The notes below the pieces were generated by a model. The model ran no database searches, was not told the DNA's origin, and was given only the letters and a program-made list of their open reading frames with translations. A stretch of DNA of 64,000 bases from Microbacterium aurantiacum (GTDB lineage: Bacteria > Actinomycetota > Actinomycetes > Actinomycetales > Microbacteriaceae): positions 27,103 through 91,102 of the forward strand of contig NZ_PGGU01000001.1 in the NCBI RefSeq assembly GCF_002872075.1. Reading direction: 5' to 3'. Below, piece after piece: positions 57,436 through 64,000 of the stretch. Numbering within the stretch: position 1 is the stretch's first letter; each line of letters begins with the position of its first letter. Both the position numbers and the translations under genes were made by a program.

Positions 57436-58014
57436 ATGGCACTGAACGCGGCACAGAAGATGCGGCAGGCGAAGGCCCTGTTCGAAGGTGTCACCGGGCA
57501 GAAGTTCGATGCTGTGAGCGGGAACACCGCATCCATGCTCAAGTTCCTCTTCCCCGGCAGCAGCGACCGCTACCCGATCGCCACGAAGGAAGCAGCCAAG
57601 AAGCTCGGCGTCAGCCCCGGCACCGTGCGCCGCTGGGTCCGCGGCGTGCAGAACCCTCGAGCGGAGATCGCCAAGAAGATCACCACCCGGGTCCGTCAGT
57701 CCATGACCACCCAGCGCGGCCGCGCCCAGATGGTCAAGCGCATGCAGGCACAAGGAGGCCTGCCCACCAAGCAGCGCACGATCCGCATCCAGGGCGTTCA
57801 GGGTCCCACTGCGGACCCGAACAACTGGGCCTACCTCCGTGACGGATACAGCAACCTCGACATGTCGCCCGAGGAACAGCAGCGCTTCTACGAGTCCTGG
57901 GTCCAGGGCGGCGACGCCGGCGCCGAGCGTTACATCACCGGCCTCTACAACTCTCCGGACCGCTATGTCGATGGTTGGCAGTTTCATGGCATCAAGGGAA
58001 TCTCCTGGATGTGA
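57436..58014 (+). CDS. HTH protein downstream of the replication gene (Tpg-like layout)
   Basis: 192 residues, one base after the replication gene stop. A helix-turn-helix (TKEAAKKLGVSPGTVRRWVRG) spans about residues 50-70, followed by a basic helix (GRAQMVKRMQAQGG), strands and a C-terminal domain ending DGWQFHGIKGISWM. HTH then basic helix then a short alpha/beta end is reminiscent of Tpg terminal proteins of linear Streptomyces replicons. The likeness is by layout and a few positions only; an ordinary replication regulator is equally possible. Confidence 0.65.
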   Translation: MALNAAQKMRQAKALFEGVTGQKFDAVSGNTASMLKFLFPGSSDRYPIATKEAAKKLGVSPGTVRRWVRGVQNPRAEIAKKITTRVRQSMTTQRGRAQMVKRMQAQGGLPTKQRTIRIQGVQGPTADPNNWAYLRDGYSNLDMSPEEQQRFYESWVQGGDAGAERYITGLYNSPDRYVDGWQFHGIKGISWM

Positions 58015-58024
58015 TCCCATACCC

Positions 58025-58062
58025 GCAACGCCTCCGAGCAGCCCTCCGCTCGGAGGCGTTGC
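58025..58062 (+). terminator. Terminator of the replication operon
   Basis: GCAACGCCTCCGAGC (58025-58039) pairs perfectly with 58048-58062 (15 bp) around an eight-base loop, 11 bases after the stop. The -35 box of promoter S3 lies in its right arm. Confidence 0.85.
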
Positions 58063-58106
58063 GTCATCCCAGCCCGCCCGCTACTCTAGTGAATGTCAGA
58101 TTCACT
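58059..58106 (+). promoter_or_regulatory. Operator-promoter S3 (AGTGAAT/ATTCACT family)
   Basis: TTGCGT (58059-58064), 17 bases, TACTCT (58082-58087), then directly AGTGAATgtcagATTCACT (58088-58106), identical to the S1 repeat over all 19 bases. It precedes the 58170-60886 gene series. Confidence 0.78.
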
Positions 58107-58169
58107 TATTCGAGATGAGGGACCCATGGACCGAAACCCTGCCACCACACGAAAGGCCGCACCCCCACC

Positions 58170-58415
58170 ATGTCCAGCACCTGGGTCGATTACAGCTACT
58201 TCGCTGATGAGCTCAACGTCAAAGTTCAGACAATCCGCGTCTACGCCACCGCACGCCCGAGCGATGACCCCAAGAAGAAGAGCCAGCGGGCCGAGGACTT
58301 CCCCCAGCGCGTCAACGACGCCGCTGCCCGCACCCCGTACTTCGACAAGGCTGAGGCCGACGCCTGGATCGCCAAGCGCAAGGCTGAGGGCAAGGCACGC
58401 AAGCAGCCCGACTGA
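58170..58415 (+). CDS. Excisionase/AlpA-like small HTH protein
   Basis: 81 residues. The N-terminus (YSYFADELNVKVQTIRVYAT) resembles the helix-turn-helix of AlpA/Xis-type proteins; the C-terminus is a charged helix (YFDKAEADAWIAKRKAEGK) typical of the same group, which uses a wing and a tail to bind DNA. As the first gene behind S3 it could bind the S operators or act in DNA processing. A short leader frame from ATG 58126 precedes it. Confidence 0.7.
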   Translation: MSSTWVDYSYFADELNVKVQTIRVYATARPSDDPKKKSQRAEDFPQRVNDAAARTPYFDKAEADAWIAKRKAEGKARKQPD

Positions 58416-58434
58416 CCACGACACGAGGCCGAGC

Positions 58435-59151
58435 ATGACCGACGACACCGCACCGCTGTGGAACGTCCGCGAGGACGTCGACCTGAGCGAGCTCGAGCGC
58501 GCGTGGGGAGAGAGCAAGCTCAGCGAGGTCCTCGCCGCCACCCTCAACTCCTACAACCGCCTCGGCCGAGTCAACGCCGGCACCGCGGCCTACAACCTCG
58601 GCGTCAGCACGGGCACGATCCGCCGCTGGGTGCGGGACGGGGTCCCCGCCGCGCGCCGCGGCGACGTGATCTCCCTTGTGCGCCCCCCTCAGGGTGCCTT
58701 CACCCAGGAGCGCACGGACCACCTCAACGCCAGGTGGGCACTCACCAAGATCGCCGGGGAGCCCGCAAATGCCGAAGGTCTCTGGGGATACAAGGGCTGG
58801 CTCAAGCCCCACGACCTCGCCATCATCGCGATCGAGGACATGCCCGTCCACACGATCCGTCTGTCTGCGACCGACCGTTCCAAGGACTCCAACCGCCGAC
58901 TCACCGCCGGCGGAAAGATCGTCTCGATCGTCACCTTCCCGAACTACTTCGCCGCCGTCCGCGCTCGCGCCGAGATCCTCGAAGACGTCTACGCCTTCCG
59001 CGTGCAGCTGCGCAACACCCACCTCGCCAGCGGCGCCGGCAAAGCCTGGCTCGCCGACGCACCCCACAAACCCCTGGCCTCCTACCGCAAGAAGCCCCGC
59101 AAACACGTCCGCCCTCTCCCCGGGAACACCGACAAGGAGGTCACCCGATGA
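58435..59151 (+). CDS. HTH protein related in its DNA-binding part to the 57436 product
   Basis: 238 residues from ATG 58435. Residues about 48-66 (AAYNLGVSTGTIRRWVRDG) are an HTH very like EAAKKLGVSPGTVRRWVRG in the 57436 protein. The remainder is basic with strands (HTIRLSATDRSKDS, GGKIVSIVTFPNYFAAV) and ends in a Lys/Arg/Pro-rich tail (KKPRKHVRPL). The N-terminal extension is acidic. It may bind the same kind of site near the origin. ATGA-coupled to the next gene. Confidence 0.7.
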   Translation: MTDDTAPLWNVREDVDLSELERAWGESKLSEVLAATLNSYNRLGRVNAGTAAYNLGVSTGTIRRWVRDGVPAARRGDVISLVRPPQGAFTQERTDHLNARWALTKIAGEPANAEGLWGYKGWLKPHDLAIIAIEDMPVHTIRLSATDRSKDSNRRLTAGGKIVSIVTFPNYFAAVRARAEILEDVYAFRVQLRNTHLASGAGKAWLADAPHKPLASYRKKPRKHVRPLPGNTDKEVTR

Positions 59152-60176
59152 TCACCTACGCGACAGTCCCGGACCCCGACCTCGTCGAACTCTCGGGGAT
59201 GCTCTCCTCGTTCGTACCCCTGCTCCAAGGGATCATGCTGATCACCGGGCTCGTCGCCGTGATCATCGGCGTCTTCCGCCTCTCCAGCGACTACGGCCAG
59301 GGCGGCTGGTCCTTCATCCTCTTCGGCCTGCTGTCAGCAGGACTGAGCTTCGTGCTCCCCTGGGCTTTCGGAGCTCTCAGCGGCGAGACCAACGAAAGCC
59401 CCAAGCCAACGTCAGAACCATCTCCACAACCGACGGGGAACAGCGAGCCCACCCGGGCACCAGACACCGTGCAGGAACCCGCCGACCTCACCTGGCTGTG
59501 GATCACACTCGCCGTCATCGTCGCCGCGATCCTCGCCGTCCTGCTGGTCTGGCTCATCATCCACCTGTCGACCCGCGCTCGCCGCGGCATCCGTGCCGCC
59601 CGAGAGCAGGCCGAGGCGCTGCGCGCACTGCAGGAGAGCCGAGCAGCCACCTGGCAGTCGTACCACGACCGCCACAGCGAGCTGCTGCGAAAGATCCTGC
59701 ACGCCGAGACCGACTGGGACACCCTGTTCTTCATGCCGGCACTCAGCGACCCGAACGTCCCGCAGACACTCACGATGCTGCGCGCGATGCGCACCGCGAA
59801 CACGCTGCGGGATACCGCCGGCAAGATGCCAACCAACCTCGACGACGATGACGACCTCACCAAGCTCCCGTTCCCTCGAGCGGTCGAGGACTTCGCCCTC
59901 GCCTGGGAGACTGCAGAGCGCCACGCTCGCAAGGTCGGACAGAAGAACGTGCCGCTCGCAGAGCGCCGCCTCATCAAGCAGATCCGCACCTTCCTCGACA
60001 TGGCCGAGAACACCGCTGCGTCGCAGAACGAGCGCAACCTCGCCTACAAGCGCGCGCAGAGCCTGATGGAGGACCTCCAGTCGATCCACATCCCGGACCG
60101 CGCCCTGGAGCAGCTCGAGGAACGCAAGCTGCTCCAGCTCACCGTTGGCACCACGACCGTAGGAGCTCGATCATGA
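59148..60176 (+). CDS. Membrane protein with a large cytoplasmic domain
   Basis: 342 residues from ATG 59148. Membrane segments lie near 20-42, 54-76 and 117-140; the 40 residues between the second and third are Pro/Ser/Thr-rich and extracellular. From 145 on there are charged helices (RAAREQAEALRALQESRA) and a helical cytoplasmic domain. The family is not recognised. The following gene is coupled by ATGA. Confidence 0.7.
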   Translation: MITYATVPDPDLVELSGMLSSFVPLLQGIMLITGLVAVIIGVFRLSSDYGQGGWSFILFGLLSAGLSFVLPWAFGALSGETNESPKPTSEPSPQPTGNSEPTRAPDTVQEPADLTWLWITLAVIVAAILAVLLVWLIIHLSTRARRGIRAAREQAEALRALQESRAATWQSYHDRHSELLRKILHAETDWDTLFFMPALSDPNVPQTLTMLRAMRTANTLRDTAGKMPTNLDDDDDLTKLPFPRAVEDFALAWETAERHARKVGQKNVPLAERRLIKQIRTFLDMAENTAASQNERNLAYKRAQSLMEDLQSIHIPDRALEQLEERKLLQLTVGTTTVGARS

Positions 60177-60316
60177 CCGACCAGATGAGGGAGTGGACAT
60201 GCCCCACGTGTGGCTTCGCAATGGTCGCTATTGACGCAGTCGCGCTCGGCAACGCGAAGCGTGCACACAACATCAACGCGCACCCGACACCCCACCAGAG
60301 CCGAGAAGAGGACTAG
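60173..60316 (+). CDS. Small zinc-finger protein
   Basis: 47 residues. WTCPTCGFAM supplies two Cys, and RAHNINAHPTPH supplies His residues at C2H2-like spacing, so a single zinc finger is likely. The start overlaps the previous stop (ATGA). Too short for most gene finders but convincing in composition and coupling. Confidence 0.65.
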   Translation: MTDQMREWTCPTCGFAMVAIDAVALGNAKRAHNINAHPTPHQSREED

Positions 60317-60320
60317 AAAG

Positions 60321-60677
60321 ATGAGCAGCAAGCCGAACTACCGCACCGACGATCTTCCCGCCGACGCCGGCCCCTTCATCATCGAAAACGACCGCCACCA
60401 GTGGTGGGTCGTGACACGCGAGTACGTCTGGCGCGTGGGCGGAGGGGAGGGGCAGCCGCACAGCGATGAGATCCGCCTCGAGGTCGGCCCCTGGCGGTAC
60501 GTCTCCGTGCCTCTTCCCTCGGACCTGCTGAGGGGGCAGACGAACGCGACAGGATCCCCGGAGCTGCGCCGCTCCCTGCACGCATCTTCGGATCGATTCC
60601 CGCAGCGCACCGTGCACGAGGAGCTGCTCCTTGCGGACCTCCCGCAGGACGAAAGCACGGCAGGATCGGCACGATGA
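60321..60677 (+). CDS. Small hypothetical protein
   Basis: 118 residues from ATG 60321, four bases after the previous stop. The first 75 residues are beta-rich with many Trp (HQWWVVTREYVWRVGGG, VGPWRYVSVPLP); the C-terminus is polar. No family is recognised. ATGA overlap with the next gene. Confidence 0.62.
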   Translation: MSSKPNYRTDDLPADAGPFIIENDRHQWWVVTREYVWRVGGGEGQPHSDEIRLEVGPWRYVSVPLPSDLLRGQTNATGSPELRRSLHASSDRFPQRTVHEELLLADLPQDESTAGSAR

Positions 60678-60886
60678 CCGACCAGGCTCCGGCAGCACCC
60701 GCAGATCCGGTCCTCGGCGGTTGGCGCGACCAGCCCGGCGGGAACGAGCTGTGGACTCAGATCCTCAAGGCATTCGGCCGCGCAGCCGAATCTCCGTCGC
60801 CGACCTCGGCCGACGCCGCATCCGCAGCCACGGACGCGGTCCCTGACGTGGATGTCCGCGATAGCACCGGCAGCGCCCCTATATGA
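60674..60886 (+). CDS. Small acidic protein at the end of the S3 operon
   Basis: 70 residues, ATGA-coupled. Helical centre (NELWTQILKAFGRAAE) and an Ala/Asp/Ser-rich, probably disordered end. Promoter G lies inside its last codons, so the next operon starts within this gene. Confidence 0.58.
   Translation: MTDQAPAAPADPVLGGWRDQPGGNELWTQILKAFGRAAESPSPTSADAASAATDAVPDVDVRDSTGSAPI
60853..60885 (+). promoter_or_regulatory. Promoter G of the TGTCCGCGA-N18-TATATG family
   Basis: TGTCCGCGA (60853-60861), 18 bases, TATATGAGGTAG (60880-60891). It overlaps the 3' end of the 60674 gene and ends 31 bases before the next ATG, which has GGAAGGA. Confidence 0.85.
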
Positions 60887-60916
60887 GGTAGCTGCTCACC
60901 GACCGGAAGGACCACC

Positions 60917-61333
60917 ATGACTACCCCGAACCGCTACGACCCCGCCGCGGCACGCCGCATGCTCATGAGCAGGCCGGGCCCCGGCAAGACCATGCCGAAA
61001 GAGATCCGGGTGGACGAGTCATGGACGTTGAGCTCCGCCCCGTCAAAGGAACTCGACCGCCTCATCCGCCGTGAGCGAAGCGTCCGGCCGCCAGCGGACC
61101 TGCAGGGCGGTGAGGCCTACCGCGCGTGGCTCCTCGAGCGAGTGGATGTCATCGCCGCCAGTGACGCGACAGACGAAGAACGTAACGAGACCGCCGCCTG
61201 GAGGGTGCGCATCACGGATGCCACCACACAGGAGCTGTGGTCCGAGTACCTCGACCAGCCTCACGACCTAGCTCGCCAGGCCCCCACCGGCTCTATGGTT
61301 CAAACCATCGCCGACTTCGACACCCCAAGATGA
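60917..61333 (+). CDS. Hypothetical protein behind promoter G
   Basis: 138 residues with a strong ribosome site. It is basic at the N-terminus and charged and helical after residue 40 (SKELDRLIRRERSVR, YRAWLLERVDVIAASDATDEE). No membrane segment and no recognised family. First gene of a short operon that probably includes the next three genes. Confidence 0.68.
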   Translation: MTTPNRYDPAAARRMLMSRPGPGKTMPKEIRVDESWTLSSAPSKELDRLIRRERSVRPPADLQGGEAYRAWLLERVDVIAASDATDEERNETAAWRVRITDATTQELWSEYLDQPHDLARQAPTGSMVQTIADFDTPR

Positions 61334-61345
61334 GTAGGCCAGACC

Positions 61346-61561
61346 ATGCTCGGTGAGATCCCCGTCGAAATCCCGGAAGGAAGCGAGCTCCTCGCCGTGG
61401 CAACGTTCCTCCGCGACCAGAACGGCGAGCTCACGATGCGCATGGCCAACGTCATCGACGCCACGGAACCACTGACACCCGAGCAGCAGGCGCGTGCTCT
61501 GCGCCTGCTAGCCACCGGGGTGGAAGCAGAGGCGATCGCGCAGCGATCGACGCACATCTGA
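61346..61561 (+). CDS. Small hypothetical protein
   Basis: 71 residues, 12 bases after the previous gene. Acidic, with strands at the start (EGSELLAVATFL) and a helical end containing LTPEQQARALRLLATG. No family is recognised. Confidence 0.6.
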   Translation: MLGEIPVEIPEGSELLAVATFLRDQNGELTMRMANVIDATEPLTPEQQARALRLLATGVEAEAIAQRSTHI

Positions 61562-61610
61562 GATGCTGACCACGCACCCCACCCACAAGACGCCCTCGAA
61601 AGAAGCCACG

Positions 61611-61892
61611 ATGAACACGGACCAAACGGACCTCATCCTGCAGAAGACCGCATCGGTGGCGTTCAGCTACTACCCGGAAATCATGATCGACAGCCCCGAG
61701 TTCGATCTGTGGTCTGAGGTCAACTACTGCCTCGAAGAGCTCCCTGATGGAGTGCTCTCGACCGAAGAACACAGCATGCTGCGCACTCTCATTGCCCGGG
61801 CAATCGTGGATCCCACAAAGCACCGCGAGACGCTCACGGACCTGCTCTTCGAGCTGAGCGACGAAAGCACTGCTGAACCCGACGCACAGTAG
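61611..61892 (+). CDS. Small acidic hypothetical protein
   Basis: 93 residues from ATG 61611 (AAAGAAG upstream). An earlier in-frame ATG at 61563 lies next to the previous stop and would add 16 polar residues with a poor ribosome site. It is strongly acidic and helical (FDLWSEVNYCLEELPDG). Such acidic small proteins can mimic DNA, but that is speculation. Confidence 0.6.
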   Translation: MNTDQTDLILQKTASVAFSYYPEIMIDSPEFDLWSEVNYCLEELPDGVLSTEEHSMLRTLIARAIVDPTKHRETLTDLLFELSDESTAEPDAQ

Positions 61893-61903
61893 GGGTCCAG
61901 CCT

Positions 61904-63100
61904 GTGACTGACGGCACAGGCTCCGAATCAGGCAAGAGGCCGGATGAGGACCGACGTCGACGCAACCGCGCATGGAGAGCAGCGCACCCCGACCTTTCGC
62001 GTGCGTACAACCGGCAGTGGCGGGAGAACAACCCGGACAAGGTCGCAGAATCACGCCGCGCTTGGCGCGCGGCGAACCTCGACCGCAGCCGGGAACTCAA
62101 CCGAGAGTCGATGAGGCGCCAGTCCGCACGGAAGAAGAAGCTCAGAGAGAAACGAGCAAAGGGCCGCGCCTGGTATGCGGAGCACCGCGAAGAACAGCGG
62201 GCGCGGGCACGCCGGTTCCGTGAGCAGAATCCCGAGAGGATCCGGGAGTACCAGCGCCGGTGGCGCGAGAAGGACCTCGACCATGCCCGAGAGGTGAACC
62301 GCCGAGGAAACCAGGCCTACAAGGACCGCCACGGCGAAGAGGTGCGTGCCCGCGGCCGCCGCGCAGCGGCCGCCCGAAGAGAGCGCGATCCGGACACGTT
62401 CAAGAAGTGGTACGAGGAGAACCTCGAGGCACAGCGCGCTCGAGGTCGTGAAGCGAGCAAGCAGCGCAGTCGGCTGAAACAGCTCGGCCTCCCACCCCGC
62501 AAGATCCAGCGCGTCTATGCCGAACAGAAGCGCGCGAATGCGCGCGCCGCCGACGAGTTCTTCGCCCAGCGACGCACGAAGGACGAGGTCCGCCGTGCCA
62601 CAGATCCCAAAGCCGGCGCACTCCAGCGCACACGCACCTTCGACCTGGTCGAGCAGAACCTCGAGGAGCGTCGCGCCGAGGACTCATTCCTCCTGCGTCT
62701 CCCTGCACTCATCAGAACTCACAGGGCACGATACGGAGAGCGGATCCGCGGGGACGTCACCTTGGACAGTGCTGCACGGGTGGCCGCCGGCAAGCCACCG
62801 TACGACATCGATCAGGAGACTGGGAACCGCCTGCTCCGGGAGATCGTGGCACGGGAAGCACCGCTGCTGAACCCAGAGCGCATCGCCCAGCTGAGCAAGG
62901 TCATGCGCAAGGCCAAGAGCCAGATATCGACGACGGCTGAACCTGAGAGCACGGTGGGGGTAGCATCCGGGACGGATGCTGCAGCATCCGAGAGCCACGA
63001 CGAACCCGGCAGCGCTGCAGACGCGATGGAGTGGGTCAAACCGCATGTGCGAGCAGGCGTGGAGATCCCTGGGTTCTACCGCCGCAGACGGACACAATGA
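61904..63100 (+). CDS. Very basic repeat protein
   Basis: 398 residues from GTG 61904. Residues about 18-185 are built of imperfect 15-17-residue units around W-R-x-x-N-P-D-x-x-R-x-x-N-R (for example RAWRAANLDRSRELNR and RRFREQNPERIREYQR). They are rich in Arg and should form long basic helices. The C-terminal half is less repetitive and ends in a short basic stretch. Proteins with such units occur in actinophages and some carry HNH nuclease domains; no HNH motif is visible here. DNA or RNA binding is inferred. Confidence 0.72.
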   Translation: MTDGTGSESGKRPDEDRRRRNRAWRAAHPDLSRAYNRQWRENNPDKVAESRRAWRAANLDRSRELNRESMRRQSARKKKLREKRAKGRAWYAEHREEQRARARRFREQNPERIREYQRRWREKDLDHAREVNRRGNQAYKDRHGEEVRARGRRAAAARRERDPDTFKKWYEENLEAQRARGREASKQRSRLKQLGLPPRKIQRVYAEQKRANARAADEFFAQRRTKDEVRRATDPKAGALQRTRTFDLVEQNLEERRAEDSFLLRLPALIRTHRARYGERIRGDVTLDSAARVAAGKPPYDIDQETGNRLLREIVAREAPLLNPERIAQLSKVMRKAKSQISTTAEPESTVGVASGTDAAASESHDEPGSAADAMEWVKPHVRAGVEIPGFYRRRRTQ

Positions 63101-63112
63101 AGGGAACAGGAC

Positions 63113-63823
63113 ATGTGTGGTCGGTTCGCCATGGACAAGAAAACGGACGAGCTCATCCGAGAGTTCGTCGCTGACGGAGGACGCGCCGAGGACTGGGCAG
63201 GCAGCTACTCCATCGCACCGACCACGACAGCACCTATCATCCGTGAACGGCTCGTCGACGACGTCATCCACCGCGAGATTGACCTCGCCCGGTGGGACTG
63301 GGACCGCCCAGCTAGCCGCCCGAAAGTTCCCATCATCAACGCCCGGATGGAGAAGCTCCCAGAGCGCTTCTGGGTGGGCCCATTCAGCCGTTCCAGGTGC
63401 ATCGTGCCGATGCTCGGCTACTACGAATGGACAGGGGAGAAGGGAGCGAAGATCCCCCACTGGATCCACAGCGACGAGCTCCTTGCCGCAGCCGGCCTCA
63501 CCTGGACGACCGAGATCGCCGGAGAACGGCAGCGCGTATTCGTCGTCGTTACCCGCGAAGCCCGCGACGCCTCAGGAGAGATCCATGACCGGATGCCGGC
63601 GTTCCTCACCGACGAGCTCCGGGATGCCTGGCTCGACCCTCACCCGCTGACCGTCGACGGGGACGTCACAGCTTCAAGAAGTAACCGACTGCAGCTGCTC
63701 GACGAGCTCGAAGCATCTTCCTCCATGATCGCCACCACGATGCGCACGCACATCGTGGACCGCAAGGTGAACAACGCTCGGACCGCCGATCCCACAGACC
63801 GCTCCCTCATCGAAGCCGCATGA
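63113..63823 (+). CDS. yedK: SRAP/HMCES-family DNA-protein crosslink sensor
   Basis: 236 residues, normal length for the family. The mature protein begins at Cys2 (MCGRFAM). Asn76 (INARMEKL), Glu105 (GYYEW) and His158 (IHDRMPAFL) match the active-site residues of YedK/HMCES. These proteins form a covalent link with abasic sites in single-stranded DNA and protect them. On a conjugative plasmid this could guard the single strand during entry. It fits the DNA-damage theme of the UmuD/UmuC operon. Confidence 0.92.
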   Translation: MCGRFAMDKKTDELIREFVADGGRAEDWAGSYSIAPTTTAPIIRERLVDDVIHREIDLARWDWDRPASRPKVPIINARMEKLPERFWVGPFSRSRCIVPMLGYYEWTGEKGAKIPHWIHSDELLAAAGLTWTTEIAGERQRVFVVVTREARDASGEIHDRMPAFLTDELRDAWLDPHPLTVDGDVTASRSNRLQLLDELEASSSMIATTMRTHIVDRKVNNARTADPTDRSLIEAA

Positions 63824-64000
63824 CTCGAATCGACTCGCAGACCGAGCATGACCAATCCGAGCGTCACCAAAACCGCGAGCCCGCGACCAGGCGCGGACGC
63901 GCAGCGGACGGCGCCGGGGACCGCCACGACCAAGAGCAACCACGACGGCATCCGGTCCACCGGATGCACAGGTGCATCGGCGCAGCCGATTGCCTTACCG
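63820..64000 (+). CDS. Possible start of a further gene (partial)
   Basis: An ATG at 63820 overlaps the stop of the SRAP gene (ATGA) and the frame stays open to the window end (60 codons). The visible part is polar and rich in Arg, His, Gln and Asp, with low complexity, so it is only a candidate. Coupling to the upstream gene is the main support. Confidence 0.4.
   Translation, partial: MTRIDSQTEHDQSERHQNREPATRRGRAADGAGDRHDQEQPRRHPVHRMHRCIGAADCLT

Noticed and set aside
1..64000. tRNA, rRNA, insertion sequences, integrase or attachment sites
   Set aside because: None seen. No DDE or tyrosine/serine recombinase motif was noticed in the translated genes, so integration of the element cannot be supported from this window.

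Overview
The window looks like most of a large conjugative plasmid (or plasmid-like integrative element) from a high-GC Gram-positive bacterium. I infer an actinobacterium, most likely Micrococcales and perhaps Microbacterium-like. The reasons are the G/C-rich third codon positions throughout, GTG/TTG starts, a TcpA/TcpC/VirB4-type transfer apparatus, an actinobacterial Tad pilus locus with a LysM-BTAD protein, and the absence of rRNA, tRNA or core housekeeping genes. Replication and partition functions (large primase-helicase, iteron arrays, ParA with a small partner) argue for an autonomous replicon.

Layout. 1-2.9 kb: small rightward cluster including a DUF3560-like protein behind an operator-promoter. 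2.96-15.2 kb: two leftward operons for DNA transfer (FtsK/TcpA-like coupling ATPase and a degenerate paralogue, lytic transglycosylase/M23 protein, VirB6-like, VirB4-like, VirB3/TcpE-like and VirB2-like membrane proteins, TcpC/VirB8-like protein). 15.5-16.3 kb: a small sigma-70-family factor. 16.3-17.1 kb: non-coding centromere-like region. 17.1-32.6 kb: par genes running directly into a complete Tad pilus locus (CpaB, CpaE, TadA, TadB, TadC, four pilins/pseudopilins, lipoprotein, secreted protein, LysM-BTAD protein, macro-domain protein, prepilin peptidase). 32.6-35.1 kb: leftward HerA-like ATPase, small HTH protein and GntR regulator. 35.2-35.8 kb: toxin-antitoxin-like pair. 36.3-38.4 kb: SOS mutagenesis operon with a fused double UmuD and UmuC. 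38.6-40.8 kb: P-loop protein, unknown protein, YhcG-type nuclease. 41.5-47.5 kb: overlapping small accessory genes (zinc-ribbon, HTH and membrane proteins). 47.5-51.3 kb: unknown HTH proteins and an ATPase. 51.3-58 kb: probable origin and the 1707-residue replication protein. 58-63.8 kb: further accessory genes ending in a SRAP/HMCES-type protein.

The strongest unexplained signal is a family of eight sites with the form TGTCCGCGA-N18-TATATG. The spacer is exactly 18 bases in every copy, and each site points at the start of a gene or operon: both transfer operons, the pilin genes and five accessory loci. The window encodes one unusual sigma factor, next to and divergent from one of these sites, so I propose a plasmid-encoded sigma regulon that co-ordinates conjugation, pilus production and accessory genes. 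A second family of three sites (AGTGAATgtcagATTCACT or a close variant) sits just downstream of normal -35/-10 promoters and looks like an operator for three other operons. Other points of interest are a UmuD-UmuD fusion in which only one half keeps its active site, three proteins sharing the C-terminal motor motif of the coupling ATPase, and a perfect 18-bp inverted repeat inside a pseudopilin gene. All functions are read from sequence alone; no searches were run.
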